This document shows positions 52,414 through 61,305 of a DNA stretch of 64,000 nt, piece by piece. Below the pieces are notes generated by a model, which saw only the letters and a list, made by a program, of their open reading frames with translations, did not search any database and was not told the DNA's origin. The first letter of the stretch is position 1, and every line of letters begins with the position of its first letter. Source of the stretch: Butyricimonas synergistica DSM 23225 (GTDB taxonomy: Bacteria; Bacteroidota; Bacteroidia; Bacteroidales; Marinifilaceae); assembly GCF_000379665.1 (NCBI RefSeq), contig NZ_KB903360.1, positions 622,175-686,174 of the forward strand, written 5' to 3'. The position numbers were made by a program, and so were the translations under genes.

Positions 52414-53871
52414 TTAGAATTGGCGGGAGTCCATCGTTTGGAACACGTGAAAGCGGGTTTTCCTGCCACCGCCTTCGATGGAGATTTGATCCGTGTTGCG
52501 GGAACCGTTGCGAGTGGTAAATTGCAGGGGAATGTTGTTTATTCCGGCATTGAGAGGGACACGAGTGTAAGAAATGGAATAGGGGAGTGTTTGCCAGTTG
52601 CGGGTATCTGCTTTTTCTGTCAGGGAATTGGCAATGCCGACGGCGAACCCGAGCCATTCGTTTTGTTTTCGGGCGGTGTACTCGATTCCTTTTTTGGCGG
52701 CTACACGCAAGAGGGAAGTAGAAAATTCACGCACCATGCGATCTCGCAAAGTCTTGAGAGCAATCTCGTTGATGTTCTCTGCAATTTCCAGGGGATAGGT
52801 TTTTGCGTCGAGCACGAGCGAGCCGTTGGCATACAAGGGCGGACGTTCCATGTACTTTGGGAAAGCGACTCTCAGCATTTGTAGGTTGGCAATGCTTTGT
52901 CGTTCGGCATCCGAGTAACGGGAATCAAAAAAGAAGGGGAATGCAAATCCGAATTCGTCATTGTGGAAGACGATTGCCCCGTCGCCTCTTTTTTGTTTGG
53001 CGAAATTGATGCTCCATTCCGCTTTCACGGGCCCCATTCCGTTTAGCCAGAAGAAAACAAGTTGCCCGTTTGCCGGGGGTGGGGTGTGCTTGTAAGTAGT
53101 GTTAAATTCTTTCTCATATTGCTTTAATTCTGCCGTGAATCCGCAGTTATAGGCGGAACGCATCAGATCTTGTTTCAATTGTTCCGGGGCTTGCACTCCG
53201 AAGTTTTTCGTGTAATCGGATTGGTAGACCTCGTAAGCGTTACGATATGCAATGAATGCGTTGTTGGCGTCCCCGGAGGCATCGTAGATCAATCCCATCA
53301 GTAAATGGGCGAAAGCGTCCCGTTGATAGCGGTTCTTGTGGTCGGGATATTTGTCATTCAGTTGATACAGTTTGATGTTTATTTTCCTGACTTCCACCAA
53401 AGCCCCTTCCATGTCGTTCAAGTCAAGGTAATTCAATGCTTTATAAAAATTGATCATGATTACCTCGAAATCTTCCGGGTGATACGGACGTGCTTCCGGG
53501 TTCGTGATTAAGGCGACTGCTTCCGAACCGAGATTGCGATGTTGCTCATCAATTAGATTCTCGGCAGTTTCAAAATACTGGTTGCTATTTTGGGGGTGTC
53601 CCAGCATGAATTCCACGTATCCTTTGTTGAGATAGTAGAGAATCCGGTTTTTCCCGGTAGCTTGTTTTTTGTCTTTATCCAGTAGTTTGTTTGCTTTTTC
53701 AAAATTCCCGGCAGTCACGGCTGATTGAAATTCGGCGGTACGTTGGTACCAGGTGGCACATCCGGAAAAGAGGAAGAGAACGATAATGAACCCGAAGAGT
53801 TTGTAAGGTTCATAAAGCTTGTGAATCCTTGCGGCATTTCTGCTAAAATATGAATGATGAACGTGTATCAT
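52414..53871 (-). CDS. COG3014-type TPR-containing lipoprotein
   Basis: A 485-residue lipoprotein (LFLFSGC, Cys38) with TPR-like helices (GNFEKANKLLDKD; YYLNKGYVEFMLGHPQNSNQYFETAENLI; LLMGLIYDASGDANNAFIAYRNAYEVYQ). A C-terminal beta-rich half includes FFWLNGMGPVKAEWSINF. COG3014 proteins occur next to LpoB-like lipoproteins, as here, and probably assist peptidoglycan synthase control. The N-terminal ~25 residues before the hydrophobic core are unusually long and are encoded by a repeat also present just upstream (53891-53922), so the true start is uncertain. Confidence 0.8.
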   Translation of the reverse strand: MIHVHHSYFSRNAARIHKLYEPYKLFGFIIVLFLFSGCATWYQRTAEFQSAVTAGNFEKANKLLDKDKKQATGKNRILYYLNKGYVEFMLGHPQNSNQYFETAENLIDEQHRNLGSEAVALITNPEARPYHPEDFEVIMINFYKALNYLDLNDMEGALVEVRKINIKLYQLNDKYPDHKNRYQRDAFAHLLMGLIYDASGDANNAFIAYRNAYEVYQSDYTKNFGVQAPEQLKQDLMRSAYNCGFTAELKQYEKEFNTTYKHTPPPANGQLVFFWLNGMGPVKAEWSINFAKQKRGDGAIVFHNDEFGFAFPFFFDSRYSDAERQSIANLQMLRVAFPKYMERPPLYANGSLVLDAKTYPLEIAENINEIALKTLRDRMVREFSTSLLRVAAKKGIEYTARKQNEWLGFAVGIANSLTEKADTRNWQTLPYSISYTRVPLNAGINNIPLQFTTRNGSRNTDQISIEGGGRKTRFHVFQTMDSRQF

Positions 53872-53925
53872 GTAGCGTTGGATTACTTTATAAACTTTAT
53901 GAACCTTATAAGCTTTACAAACTAA

Positions 53926-54522
53926 TTAGAATACTTTATCCGTGATTTGTTTCTTTATTTTCTTGTCCCCCATCCAGACAACTTCATTCGTTTCGATGTT
54001 AGTAAGTTGCAAATCAATTTGGTAGGTGACTACTTTTTGTTTCTTGTACGAATCCACGATGCTGTTGATTGTACCTTGCAGGATAAAGTCTGCTCCTAGT
54101 TCCTTACCCCATTTCTTGGTGGTTTCGGGGGAAGCGTAATCCTGTTGTTCTGCACGTTCTTTTCGTAGTTCGTTACGTTTCTCTCCTGCTACGACCAAAC
54201 GGATATTTCCATCACGGATGACAGCTTTCTCGACATCCTTGATAAAAGTTTCAGAATTAATGTGTTCATGGCTCTTGTTCTCCACTAGCCCGACCACGAT
54301 TACCGGGCGTTTTTCGTTCGCTTTTAAATAGCGGGGAATCCAGGCAGAGGTCAATAAGTCCCCGATCATTTCTTCTGACACGAGGCGTGAATCGCTATCG
54401 TTCCAGCGTCCACTCAAATCAATAGTTTCGCTCGGGTCTAAACGGGCAATTTTCCGGCTCCCGCATCCGTTCAGTATCGCGAAGGTTAACACGACGAGTG
54501 TTCCGATAAATACTTTTCTCAT
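53926..54522 (-). CDS. lpoB: LpoB-like penicillin-binding protein activator
   Basis: A 198-residue outer-membrane lipoprotein (LNGCGS). The LpoB pattern is clear: VIVVGLVENKSHEHINSETFIKDVEKAVIRDGNIRLV, then KELGADFILQGTINSIVD and YQIDLQLTNIETNEVVWMGDKKIKK. LpoB activates PBP1B in enterobacteria; in Bacteroidetes the partner is presumed to be a class A PBP. It precedes the COG3014 gene in the same direction (55-base gap), a conserved pair. Confidence 0.88.
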   Translation of the reverse strand: MRKVFIGTLVVLTFAILNGCGSRKIARLDPSETIDLSGRWNDSDSRLVSEEMIGDLLTSAWIPRYLKANEKRPVIVVGLVENKSHEHINSETFIKDVEKAVIRDGNIRLVVAGEKRNELRKERAEQQDYASPETTKKWGKELGADFILQGTINSIVDSYKKQKVVTYQIDLQLTNIETNEVVWMGDKKIKKQITDKVF

Positions 54523-54627
54523 ATTCTTTCGATTTTAGGTTTATATTCAAATTCCACGATATATATCAAATTTCATAACAATAATTTGACCAAATATACG
54601 TATTAGCGCTTCTTAAGGATGTTAATT

Positions 54628-55488
54628 TCATTTAAAATTGACAGGACGTGCAATTATTATGCCTGAATGGGAGCGAATGCCCTGCAAATATTCTGGTAAA
54701 GTGTTTTCCGTGATGACCACTTTTCGGGCGGAAAGAGAGGCGTGGAGCAGATGAATTTGTCCTTCTTGTTCGATAGCTATTCCCACATGAGCGGTATCCA
54801 GTCCCTTTTTATCCGTTGTGATAAGGATAATGTCTCCCGGTTGGATTTGTCCGGTTGCGGAGGAAACTTGATCTTTGGGTATATAGTAATATTTCCGGTT
54901 ATTGATATTGTTTTCAATGCGGACGATCTTTTCGACAAGGGTGGAATCCTGTTTTAATACAGGATATTTTTGCCAATTACGGGAAATGAAACCAACTTTA
55001 TTAGGGAAAGGTATGCCTTCGTTCTCCCGGGTAACATCTTTCAGCATATCTGCTTGGCTCATTTCATATAACCAATCGGTAGAGTAATGAAGGCGTGCCG
55101 TGTAGTCGGTGATTTCACCGTTTCGATAACGTATTCTTTGTAAGTTTTTCAAGAATGTTTCTGTTTGTTGTGGATCGTATTTTTCCAACAAAGCTAATGC
55201 AAGTACATTATCCACGAAAGTCACGCAATCGAGTTCCTGTAGGTTTACGACAAGTTGTTCTTTCGGGTTGATTTCCAACGTGCCTCCCTTGTATGGCGTA
55301 TTGATAAAGAATTGCCCGATAGCTACAATCCGTTCGTTCAAGGGAAATTTGTATAATCCCTTTTCCGAGGCGTACTCGAAGAATCGGGTGAGAGTGGCTT
55401 TATCTTCCGGGGATATAGATGATTGAGCCTTACATCCCGGGAATATAGAGGGAAGGATAACCAGGAACAAGAGAAGTTTTTTTTTCAT
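54628..55488 (-). CDS. DUF1460 amidase-like lipoprotein
   Basis: A 286-residue lipoprotein (IFPGCKAQ) of the DUF1460 family, an NlpC/P60-related papain-like fold. Known members are N-acetylmuramoyl-L-alanine amidases acting on peptidoglycan. The catalytic Cys lies in LQELDCVTFVDN and the His in DTAHVGIAIE; GDIILITTDKKG precedes it. Start and lipobox are unambiguous. Followed on the same strand by no close gene. Confidence 0.9.
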   Translation of the reverse strand: MKKKLLLFLVILPSIFPGCKAQSSISPEDKATLTRFFEYASEKGLYKFPLNERIVAIGQFFINTPYKGGTLEINPKEQLVVNLQELDCVTFVDNVLALALLEKYDPQQTETFLKNLQRIRYRNGEITDYTARLHYSTDWLYEMSQADMLKDVTRENEGIPFPNKVGFISRNWQKYPVLKQDSTLVEKIVRIENNINNRKYYYIPKDQVSSATGQIQPGDIILITTDKKGLDTAHVGIAIEQEGQIHLLHASLSARKVVITENTLPEYLQGIRSHSGIIIARPVNFK

Positions 55489-55514
55489 AACAAATGTTTT
55501 CGAGTGAATAAAAA

Positions 55515-55543
55515 ATGAGGAGCCGCATAAACGGCATCCTCAT
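55515..55543 (-). terminator. Terminator of pheS
   Basis: On the minus strand ATGAGGA pairs with TCCTCAT around an inner GCCG/CGGC stem (one bulged base), followed by a T run corresponding to plus-strand As at 55510-55515. Confidence 0.85.
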
Positions 55544-55566
55544 CTCTCTTGTGTTGTGTTTATATA

Positions 55567-56589
55567 TTATTTGCCTGCGGCCGAAAATTGTTCAAGGAAG
55601 CGGATGTCGTTCTCGAAGAAAAGGCGTATGTCTTTGATGCCATATTTCAACATCGCGATACGCTCGATTCCCATTCCCAGTGCGAACCCGGTATATTTTT
55701 CTTTGTCTATACCATTTAGTTCGAGTACGTTGGGGTCAACCATTCCACAACCTAAAATTTCTAACCAACCCGTGCCTTTGCACACGTTGCAGCCTTTCCC
55801 GTGGCATAACGTACAGGATACGTCCATTTCTGCCGACGGTTCGGTGAACGGGAAAAACGAGGGACGCAGACGAATTTGCGTGTCAGCCCCGAATAGTTCC
55901 TTTGCAAAGTAAGTGAGAGTCTGTTTCAAGTCGGCGAAAGAAACATTTTCGTCGATATAAAGTGCCTCGATCTGGTGGAAAATACAGTGTGCCCGAGCCG
56001 AGATAGCCTCGTTACGGAATACCCGTCCTGGGGTAACAAGACGAATGGGAGGCTGGTGTGTTTCCATGTCGCGAACCTGCACGGATGAGGTGTGCGTGTG
56101 GAGTACCAGATCAGGGTTCTTCTGGATGAAGAACGTGTCCTGCATATCGCGAGCCGGATGTTCCTCCGGGAAGTTCAATGCAGAGAAATTGTGCCAGTCG
56201 TCTTCGATTTCGGGTCCTTCGGACACGGTAAAACCAAGTCTGTTGAAGATAGATATGATTTCGTTTTTAACGATAGACAGAGGGTGGCGAGTCCCGAGTT
56301 TCATGGGGTCTCCCGGCATGGTCATATCCAGCCCGCTGAGCCCTTCTTCCGCGTTACTCAACATCTCTTTCAACTCGTTTACTTTCTCTAATGCCGTATT
56401 TTTCAACACGTTCAACTCCTGTCCCACGGCTTTCTTTTGCTCAACCGGGACGCTTTTGAAATCATCAAACAGAGCGGCGATAGAACCTTTCTTGCTTAAA
56501 TGCTTGATTCTAAATTGCTCTACTTCATCCAGCGTCGTGGCTTGGAAGTTTGCTATTTCATCACGGAGTTGTTTTATCTTATCTAACAT
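55567..56589 (-). CDS. pheS: Phenylalanyl-tRNA synthetase alpha subunit
   Basis: A class II synthetase subunit, 340 residues. An N-terminal coiled-coil arm is followed by motif 1 around GFTVSEGPEIEDDWHNFSALNFPEEHPARD, motif 2 (GRVFRNEAISARAHCIFHQIEALYI) and motif 3 (GFALGMGIERIAMLKYGI). A CxxC-x4-CxxC knuckle (CTLCHGKGCNVC) occurs in the insertion, as in many Bacteroidetes PheS. The stop is followed by a strong terminator. Confidence 0.97.
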   Translation of the reverse strand: MLDKIKQLRDEIANFQATTLDEVEQFRIKHLSKKGSIAALFDDFKSVPVEQKKAVGQELNVLKNTALEKVNELKEMLSNAEEGLSGLDMTMPGDPMKLGTRHPLSIVKNEIISIFNRLGFTVSEGPEIEDDWHNFSALNFPEEHPARDMQDTFFIQKNPDLVLHTHTSSVQVRDMETHQPPIRLVTPGRVFRNEAISARAHCIFHQIEALYIDENVSFADLKQTLTYFAKELFGADTQIRLRPSFFPFTEPSAEMDVSCTLCHGKGCNVCKGTGWLEILGCGMVDPNVLELNGIDKEKYTGFALGMGIERIAMLKYGIKDIRLFFENDIRFLEQFSAAGK

Positions 56590-56659
56590 CTTCTCAAAAA
56601 TTTGAAATCCTTGGAGGGCAAAGTTAATAAAAAAGTCTTACACATTCTTGCTATCGTGA

Positions 56660-57067
56660 TTAATTCTTTTTCCAGAAACGAGCAATCAGTTTGTCTTTGT
56701 ACTTTTTTGCAGTGGGGTATAGCAAACAGCCTGCCACTCCCCCGAGTATATCGGCAATCAAATCCCACCACTCGGCACCCCGGTGAAAACACGAGTATTG
56801 CAATATTTCGATCAGTCCGCCATACACGAAACTGAACCCGATGGCGATCGGGTAGCAAGCCCGTGGGGACAAATTGGTTTGGTAGCGTAATTCGCTGCAC
56901 AGAAAGATCGACATGATAAAGAACATTCCGAAATGAACTACTTTATCCAGGTGGGGAATATTGAGTTTCGGGTCGGGAATGGAGCTCGACGGAATGGCAC
57001 ACAGGAAGAAAATGATTCCTGCCCATATCAGTGTTCGCGATAATAGAATGTATTTGCGTGCGATCAT
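56660..57067 (-). CDS. VanZ-family membrane protein
   Basis: A 135-residue protein with four hydrophobic helices and the VanZ pattern: IPHLDKVVHFGMFFIMSIFLC, then FVYGGLIEILQYSCFHRGAEWWDLIADILGGVAGCLL. The function of chromosomal VanZ-like proteins outside teicoplanin resistance is unclear. Its start touches the stop of the upstream cyclophilin gene, so the two are coupled. Confidence 0.88.
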   Translation of the reverse strand: MIARKYILLSRTLIWAGIIFFLCAIPSSSIPDPKLNIPHLDKVVHFGMFFIMSIFLCSELRYQTNLSPRACYPIAIGFSFVYGGLIEILQYSCFHRGAEWWDLIADILGGVAGCLLYPTAKKYKDKLIARFWKKN

Positions 57068-57882
57068 TATTCAATTACTTTTACTTTGATTATTCTTACG
57101 TCTTTTACCGGACGGTTCTTTTTATCCGTCTGTAAGGCGGCGATTTTGTCGAGCACGTCGAAACCTTCGATCAGTTCTCCAAACACCGTGTACTCGCCAT
57201 CCAGGTCATGAGCGCCGCCCGCTGTCGTGTAGGCTTGTTTTTTCGCTTCGTCCATGAAGAGTTTGTCGGTATTCTTGTCCCAGTCCCGGGCGATGTCCTC
57301 TTTGATCTTGTTGGCTATTTTCCGAAATTCCGGGACATTCTTCTGGGCTTTCAAGGAATCTAGGATTGCTTTTTTCTCCGGGGTATAGTATTTATTCTGT
57401 ATCGCTCGTTTGATAGGGGAGTTAACCGATTTCTCGATATATTCCAGTTCTTGGAGCGGGTATTTTCTGCCGACAGTAAAATAGAACTGCGAGATGTCTG
57501 ATTTCTTGAGCGGATTCGTTTCGTCCGGTTGCCGGGGTGCTGCCAGGGCTCCTTTCTTGTGATAATGATGCGGTTTGATTTCCGCATCTATCGTGATTTC
57601 TCTGCCGTAACCCAGTTCTTGTCCGGGGACGGCATTCCGGCTGTCCTCTGAACCTCCTTGTATGATGAAGTTTTTAATCACCCGGTAGAATAATGTTCCG
57701 TCATATTGACCGGATTTTGCCAGTTCGATAAAGTTATCCCGGTGAATCGGCGTGTCGTTGTATAATTTAGCCTTAAGATTCCCCATGTTAGTTTCTATCA
57801 GCACAATGCGCTCTTTTTCCTGTCCTTTGCCGGGGAAAGTGAAAAGGGTGAGAATGAACGAGAATATCAGAAGTTTATACAT
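57067..57882 (-). CDS. Exported cyclophilin-type peptidyl-prolyl isomerase
   Basis: About 271 residues from the ATG at 57882 (MYKLLIF); the open frame runs into the permease gene to 57918. A signal peptide ends near GKGQ. The cyclophilin domain contains FIELAKSGQYDGTLFYRVIKNFIIQGG and GEYTVFGELIEGFDVLDKIAALQTD. A ~75-residue insertion (about KYPLQELEYIEK to AKKQAYTTAGG) interrupts the fold, a feature common in Bacteroidetes versions. Likely folds envelope proteins. Confidence 0.9.
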   Translation of the reverse strand: MYKLLIFSFILTLFTFPGKGQEKERIVLIETNMGNLKAKLYNDTPIHRDNFIELAKSGQYDGTLFYRVIKNFIIQGGSEDSRNAVPGQELGYGREITIDAEIKPHHYHKKGALAAPRQPDETNPLKKSDISQFYFTVGRKYPLQELEYIEKSVNSPIKRAIQNKYYTPEKKAILDSLKAQKNVPEFRKIANKIKEDIARDWDKNTDKLFMDEAKKQAYTTAGGAHDLDGEYTVFGELIEGFDVLDKIAALQTDKKNRPVKDVRIIKVKVIE

Positions 57883-57892
57883 ATATTGTTGT

Positions 57893-59101
57893 TTATGATT
57901 TGACGATTTTGTTGACAAGGAATTTTACGGGGAAATGCGAGGCGATAAAGCCAATAGCAATCACCGTGACCATGATGGTCAAGATGTCCGAAGTGACTAC
58001 CTTCACGGGATAGGCGCTAATGATGTAGCTTCCATTCCCGAGGGTGATGAATCCGTAATATTCTTGCAACAGGCAGAGTACCGTTCCGACAATCAGCCCG
58101 ATAAGAGCCCCAATGCCCGTGATCAAGTTGCCCTCGAGTTTGAAGATGGAAATGATTTTTTCTTTTGTCATCCCGAGGGCTTGGTAGATTCCTATATCTT
58201 CTTTTTTGTCGATAATCAACATGGAAACAGATCCTACAATATTAAAGGAAGCAATCAATAAAATAAACAACAAGATCAGGAATACCGCCAACTTTTCCGA
58301 TTTCATCATGGCGTAAAACGAGCGGTTGAGATCGTATTTGTCGAGTACTTTATACTCGGTTCCGACTTGGGAGGCGAGTGTAGCTTTGAAGGACGCGAGG
58401 TCGTCCGGGTTTTGCAGTTTGATCTCTATTTTGGATATCTCTCCCGGAACCCCGAACAACTTTCTTGCGGTTTCGATACCCGTGATCACGTATTTCCCGT
58501 CAATATCTTGTTGTGCCGAGAATATCCCGATCGGGTATATCCGTTGGTTGTTCAACGCTGACATGGATGCCGACGAGGCTGTTTTATCGGGATAATAGAA
58601 GGTCACCGGGTTCTGTACACCAAGACGGGTTTTTAGAGCGGCGGCAATGCCATACCCGAGTACCACGGTCGGTTTGTCACCCTCTTGCAAAGCGTATTTC
58701 CCGCTGACGATTGTGGGTTCGATGCCCACGTGCCGGGCGTAATCTTCGTCCACGCCTTTCACGACCACGGGAACGAGCTTGTCCCCGAATTTAACCAGTG
58801 AATTTTCTTCCACGACGGCGTCGAAAGAAGCGATGCCGGGCGTCTTTTTCAATTGTTCCAGCAACACGGAATCCGTGGTAATAAATTTCCCTTGTACCGG
58901 AGAAATGGTCACGTCCGGGGTGAAACTGTCCGTGACCGTTGTAAGTAACGTGTCGATGCCGTTGAACACGGAAAGCACGACAATCAATGCTGTCGTGCCT
59001 ATCATGACTCCCACCATGCTGATGATGGAAATAATGTTTATGGCATTCTGCTTCTTTTTCGAGAACAGGTACCTCCGGGCAATGAATATCGACAGGTTCA
59101 T
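57893..59101 (-). CDS. LolE/FtsX-like ABC transporter permease
   Basis: A 402-residue protein with one N-terminal helix, a large periplasmic MacB_PCD-like domain (about 45-265) and three C-terminal helices of the FtsX domain (VFLILLFILLIASFNIVGSVSMLIIDKKEDIGIYQALGMTKEKI). The start MNLSIFIARRYLFSKKKQNAINIIS is the standard lipoprotein-releasing permease N-terminus. It probably sorts lipoproteins to the outer membrane with an ATPase encoded elsewhere. It begins 11 bases after rbfA. Confidence 0.9.
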   Translation of the reverse strand: MNLSIFIARRYLFSKKKQNAINIISIISMVGVMIGTTALIVVLSVFNGIDTLLTTVTDSFTPDVTISPVQGKFITTDSVLLEQLKKTPGIASFDAVVEENSLVKFGDKLVPVVVKGVDEDYARHVGIEPTIVSGKYALQEGDKPTVVLGYGIAAALKTRLGVQNPVTFYYPDKTASSASMSALNNQRIYPIGIFSAQQDIDGKYVITGIETARKLFGVPGEISKIEIKLQNPDDLASFKATLASQVGTEYKVLDKYDLNRSFYAMMKSEKLAVFLILLFILLIASFNIVGSVSMLIIDKKEDIGIYQALGMTKEKIISIFKLEGNLITGIGALIGLIVGTVLCLLQEYYGFITLGNGSYIISAYPVKVVTSDILTIMVTVIAIGFIASHFPVKFLVNKIVKS

Positions 59102-59112
59102 CGTGAACGGGG

Positions 59113-59451
59113 CTATTGCTTCAACAAGGAATCAATCTTGTCGATGTAATCCAGGCTATCATCCACGAAAAATCGCAATTCCGGGATGATACGGGTTTGT
59201 TTTCCGATCTTTTTCCCTAGAATAAAACGGATGTTTTTGTTCTTTTCATCCAAAAGTTCCAGCACCTTCCCCGAGAGCTTGGACGGGAATATGCTCAAGT
59301 ACACCCGGGCATATGACATATCTGCGCTAACTCTCACTGCTGTAACGGAAAGCATCGCACCTCCGGTGTATTCTTTACACTCTTTTTGAAACATTTCGCT
59401 TAAATCCCGTTGTATTAAACGCCCTACTTTATTTTGTCTTATCGAGTCCAT
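59113..59451 (-). CDS. rbfA: Ribosome-binding factor A
   Basis: 112 residues, normal length. KH-like fold with RLIQRDLSEMFQKECKEYTGGAMLSVTAVRVSADMSYARVYLSIFP and IRFILGKKIGKQTRIIPELRFFVDDSLDYIDKIDSLL, both diagnostic. Acts in 16S rRNA 5'-end maturation of the 30S subunit. First gene of a minus-strand run rbfA, lolE-like, cyclophilin, vanZ-like. Confidence 0.95.
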   Translation of the reverse strand: MDSIRQNKVGRLIQRDLSEMFQKECKEYTGGAMLSVTAVRVSADMSYARVYLSIFPSKLSGKVLELLDEKNKNIRFILGKKIGKQTRIIPELRFFVDDSLDYIDKIDSLLKQ

Positions 59452-59517
59452 AGCAAGAAAAAAAATTATTCAATAAAAAATTTCCACAAATATAGTGATT
59501 ATAATTGATACTTTTAT

Positions 59518-59525
59518 TATCTTTG
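59518..59525 (+). promoter_or_regulatory. -7 box of tRNA-Pro
   Basis: TATCTTTG, a full match to the Bacteroidetes -7 element, 17 bases upstream of the tRNA. The -33 element is weak. Confidence 0.6.
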
Positions 59526-59542
59526 CCCTCGCAAAACGGAAA

Positions 59543-59618
59543 CGAGATGTAGCGCAGTTGGTAGCGCGCCACGTTCGGGACGTGGAGGCCGCTGGTTCAA
59601 GTCCAGTCATCTCGACCA
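59543..59618 (+). tRNA. tRNA-Pro (anticodon CGG)
   Basis: Acceptor stem CGAGATG (59543-59549) with CATCTCG (59608-59614). Anticodon stem CCACG/CGTGG with loop TTCGGGA, anticodon CGG. T arm CTGG...CCAG region present. Discriminator A and encoded CCA end at 59618. Confidence 0.94.
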
Positions 59619-59627
59619 AACAATAAA

Positions 59628-59654
59628 AAGAACGCTTTTAAAGCGTTCTTTTTT
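59628..59654 (+). terminator. Terminator after tRNA-Pro
   Basis: AAGAACGCT (59628-59636) pairs with AGCGTTCTT (59642-59650), followed by Ts to 59654. Confidence 0.88.
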
Positions 59655-59714
59655 GTTTTTCTATTCTGAAAAATATGCGTACATTGCATAACGATTTTAG
59701 GATGTAGATTCGTT

Positions 59715-61178
59715 ATGATTGATATTCAAGTAAAGCTGCATGATAAGTACTCTGTGGAGATGAAGGTGGGGTACGTGGTGGATCGCAACCGGAAGGAGAA
59801 CGAGTTCAGGATGAACACGTGGTTTTTCGTGCCACATAGTCTTGGTATTAGTGCGTCGACTTACTCGAAAGATGATTTCTACAAAGATGTGCGTTCCAAC
59901 GTGCGGTTGATAACTCCGATTTACTCGTTGGAAGAAATTGCCGAGGGGGAGTGGACGCCTTTCGTGTTTTTGGAGGATGCTTTCCTGCATCTCGTGGAAG
60001 AACGCACGAAGGAAGCGCTCGAAACTTACGAGTACCAGATCAAGATGTTTACCTCCATATTTAAAAGTGCCTTGCGGGGGAAGGTGAACGAGGCAATTCA
60101 TCACGAGGTAGAGAGGAGCGAACGGGAGCTTCAGGTGGAGCATTACGTGACTTGTGTTCGGGTTATAGCCCGGCGTTACCGGGAATTAAAAAAAATCATT
60201 AATGTCACGGGGCTGCCTAAAGAGGCGGCGAACTATTTTTCTTTCGGGGATGAGTATCTCTCGAATCTGATAGAGTTTCATACTTTCCGCTTGTTGGACG
60301 GGTTGAAGGAGTTCGATCCAAAATGCTACAAGCTGGAAAAGAAAAGATTGTTGGAGTTGATACACGGGGAAATCGGCTACAAGCAGAAAAACGGCTATCT
60401 CGTGGCGGAAAAGGACAGTAAAGATCAGAATCGAGCCGTGATCTATCGGCGGGGTATTCTGAAAAAATATGCGGAGAGCGATCTTTTCTTGAAAGCATCC
60501 AAGAAACGGGACGGGGTACTGGTTGAACAAATATATTATAGTATAGCTGCCGGGTTGTCGATGATATTTGCCACGGTAATCGCTTTCTCCTTCCAGAAAA
60601 AATACGGTAACTTTACGATGCCTTTGTTCGTGGCTTTAGTCGTGAGTTATATGCTGAAAGACCGCATCAAAGAATTGATGCGATTCTACTTTGCACACCG
60701 TTTGGGAAAGAATTATTTTGACCGGAAAATAAAAGTCAGCATGGGCGACAAGGTTGTCGGGCAGATCAAGGACGGCGTGGACTTTATCTCGGAAAATAAA
60801 GTGCCGGAGGAGATCATCAGCCGGCGGGCACGTACCGACTTGTTGGCGGCAGACAACCGGAACTCGAGCGAGCGGATCATCCTGTACCGGAAATGGGTGC
60901 AGTTAAACGCGGAGATTCTGGACGAGTATGGGCAGTATGACATTGCGGGGATAAACGAGATTATTCGTTTCGACCTGGGGAGTTTTGCCCGGAAGATGGA
61001 CGAACCTGCTTATGAATTGTATGTCCCGGAAGGGGAGGCAGACCACGCCTCGATCAAGGGGGAGAAAATCTATTACGTCAATTTTTTGATTCAACTCCAG
61101 CACGAGGGGAATGTCGAGTACCGGCGTTTTCGTTTAATGATAACCCGTGACGGGATACGGGAAATCCAAAAATTATAG
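59715..61178 (+). CDS. Conserved protein of unknown function with two central membrane helices
   Basis: 487 residues. An N-terminal ~270-residue soluble part is rich in charged helices (VEERTKEALETYEYQIKMFTSIFKSALRGKVNEAIHHEVERSERELQ). Two adjacent helices follow (IYYSIAAGLSMIFATVIAFSF and TMPLFVALVVSYML), then a ~170-residue C-terminal domain with a beta-rich end (IYYVNFLIQLQHEGNVEYRRFRLMITRDGI). There is no signal peptide, so both soluble parts probably face the cytoplasm. No catalytic motif is recognised. It stands alone between tRNA-Pro and speA. Confidence 0.75.
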   Translation: MIDIQVKLHDKYSVEMKVGYVVDRNRKENEFRMNTWFFVPHSLGISASTYSKDDFYKDVRSNVRLITPIYSLEEIAEGEWTPFVFLEDAFLHLVEERTKEALETYEYQIKMFTSIFKSALRGKVNEAIHHEVERSERELQVEHYVTCVRVIARRYRELKKIINVTGLPKEAANYFSFGDEYLSNLIEFHTFRLLDGLKEFDPKCYKLEKKRLLELIHGEIGYKQKNGYLVAEKDSKDQNRAVIYRRGILKKYAESDLFLKASKKRDGVLVEQIYYSIAAGLSMIFATVIAFSFQKKYGNFTMPLFVALVVSYMLKDRIKELMRFYFAHRLGKNYFDRKIKVSMGDKVVGQIKDGVDFISENKVPEEIISRRARTDLLAADNRNSSERIILYRKWVQLNAEILDEYGQYDIAGINEIIRFDLGSFARKMDEPAYELYVPEGEADHASIKGEKIYYVNFLIQLQHEGNVEYRRFRLMITRDGIREIQKL

Positions 61179-61305
61179 AGAAGATACTAAAAGTTAAATA
61201 ATTTAGAGGGTTAGGTTCGGACTATCCCGCGTAAAAGTGCGTTATTTTTGAAAATATATTGTAGCTTTGCGGGACAATCAATCTTAAAGATCTTATAGAA
61301 CAGAA

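Noticed and set aside
52336-52884. 182-codon plus-strand frame
   Set aside because: It overlaps the COG3014 lipoprotein gene on the opposite strand, which has a lipobox and TPR-like repeats.
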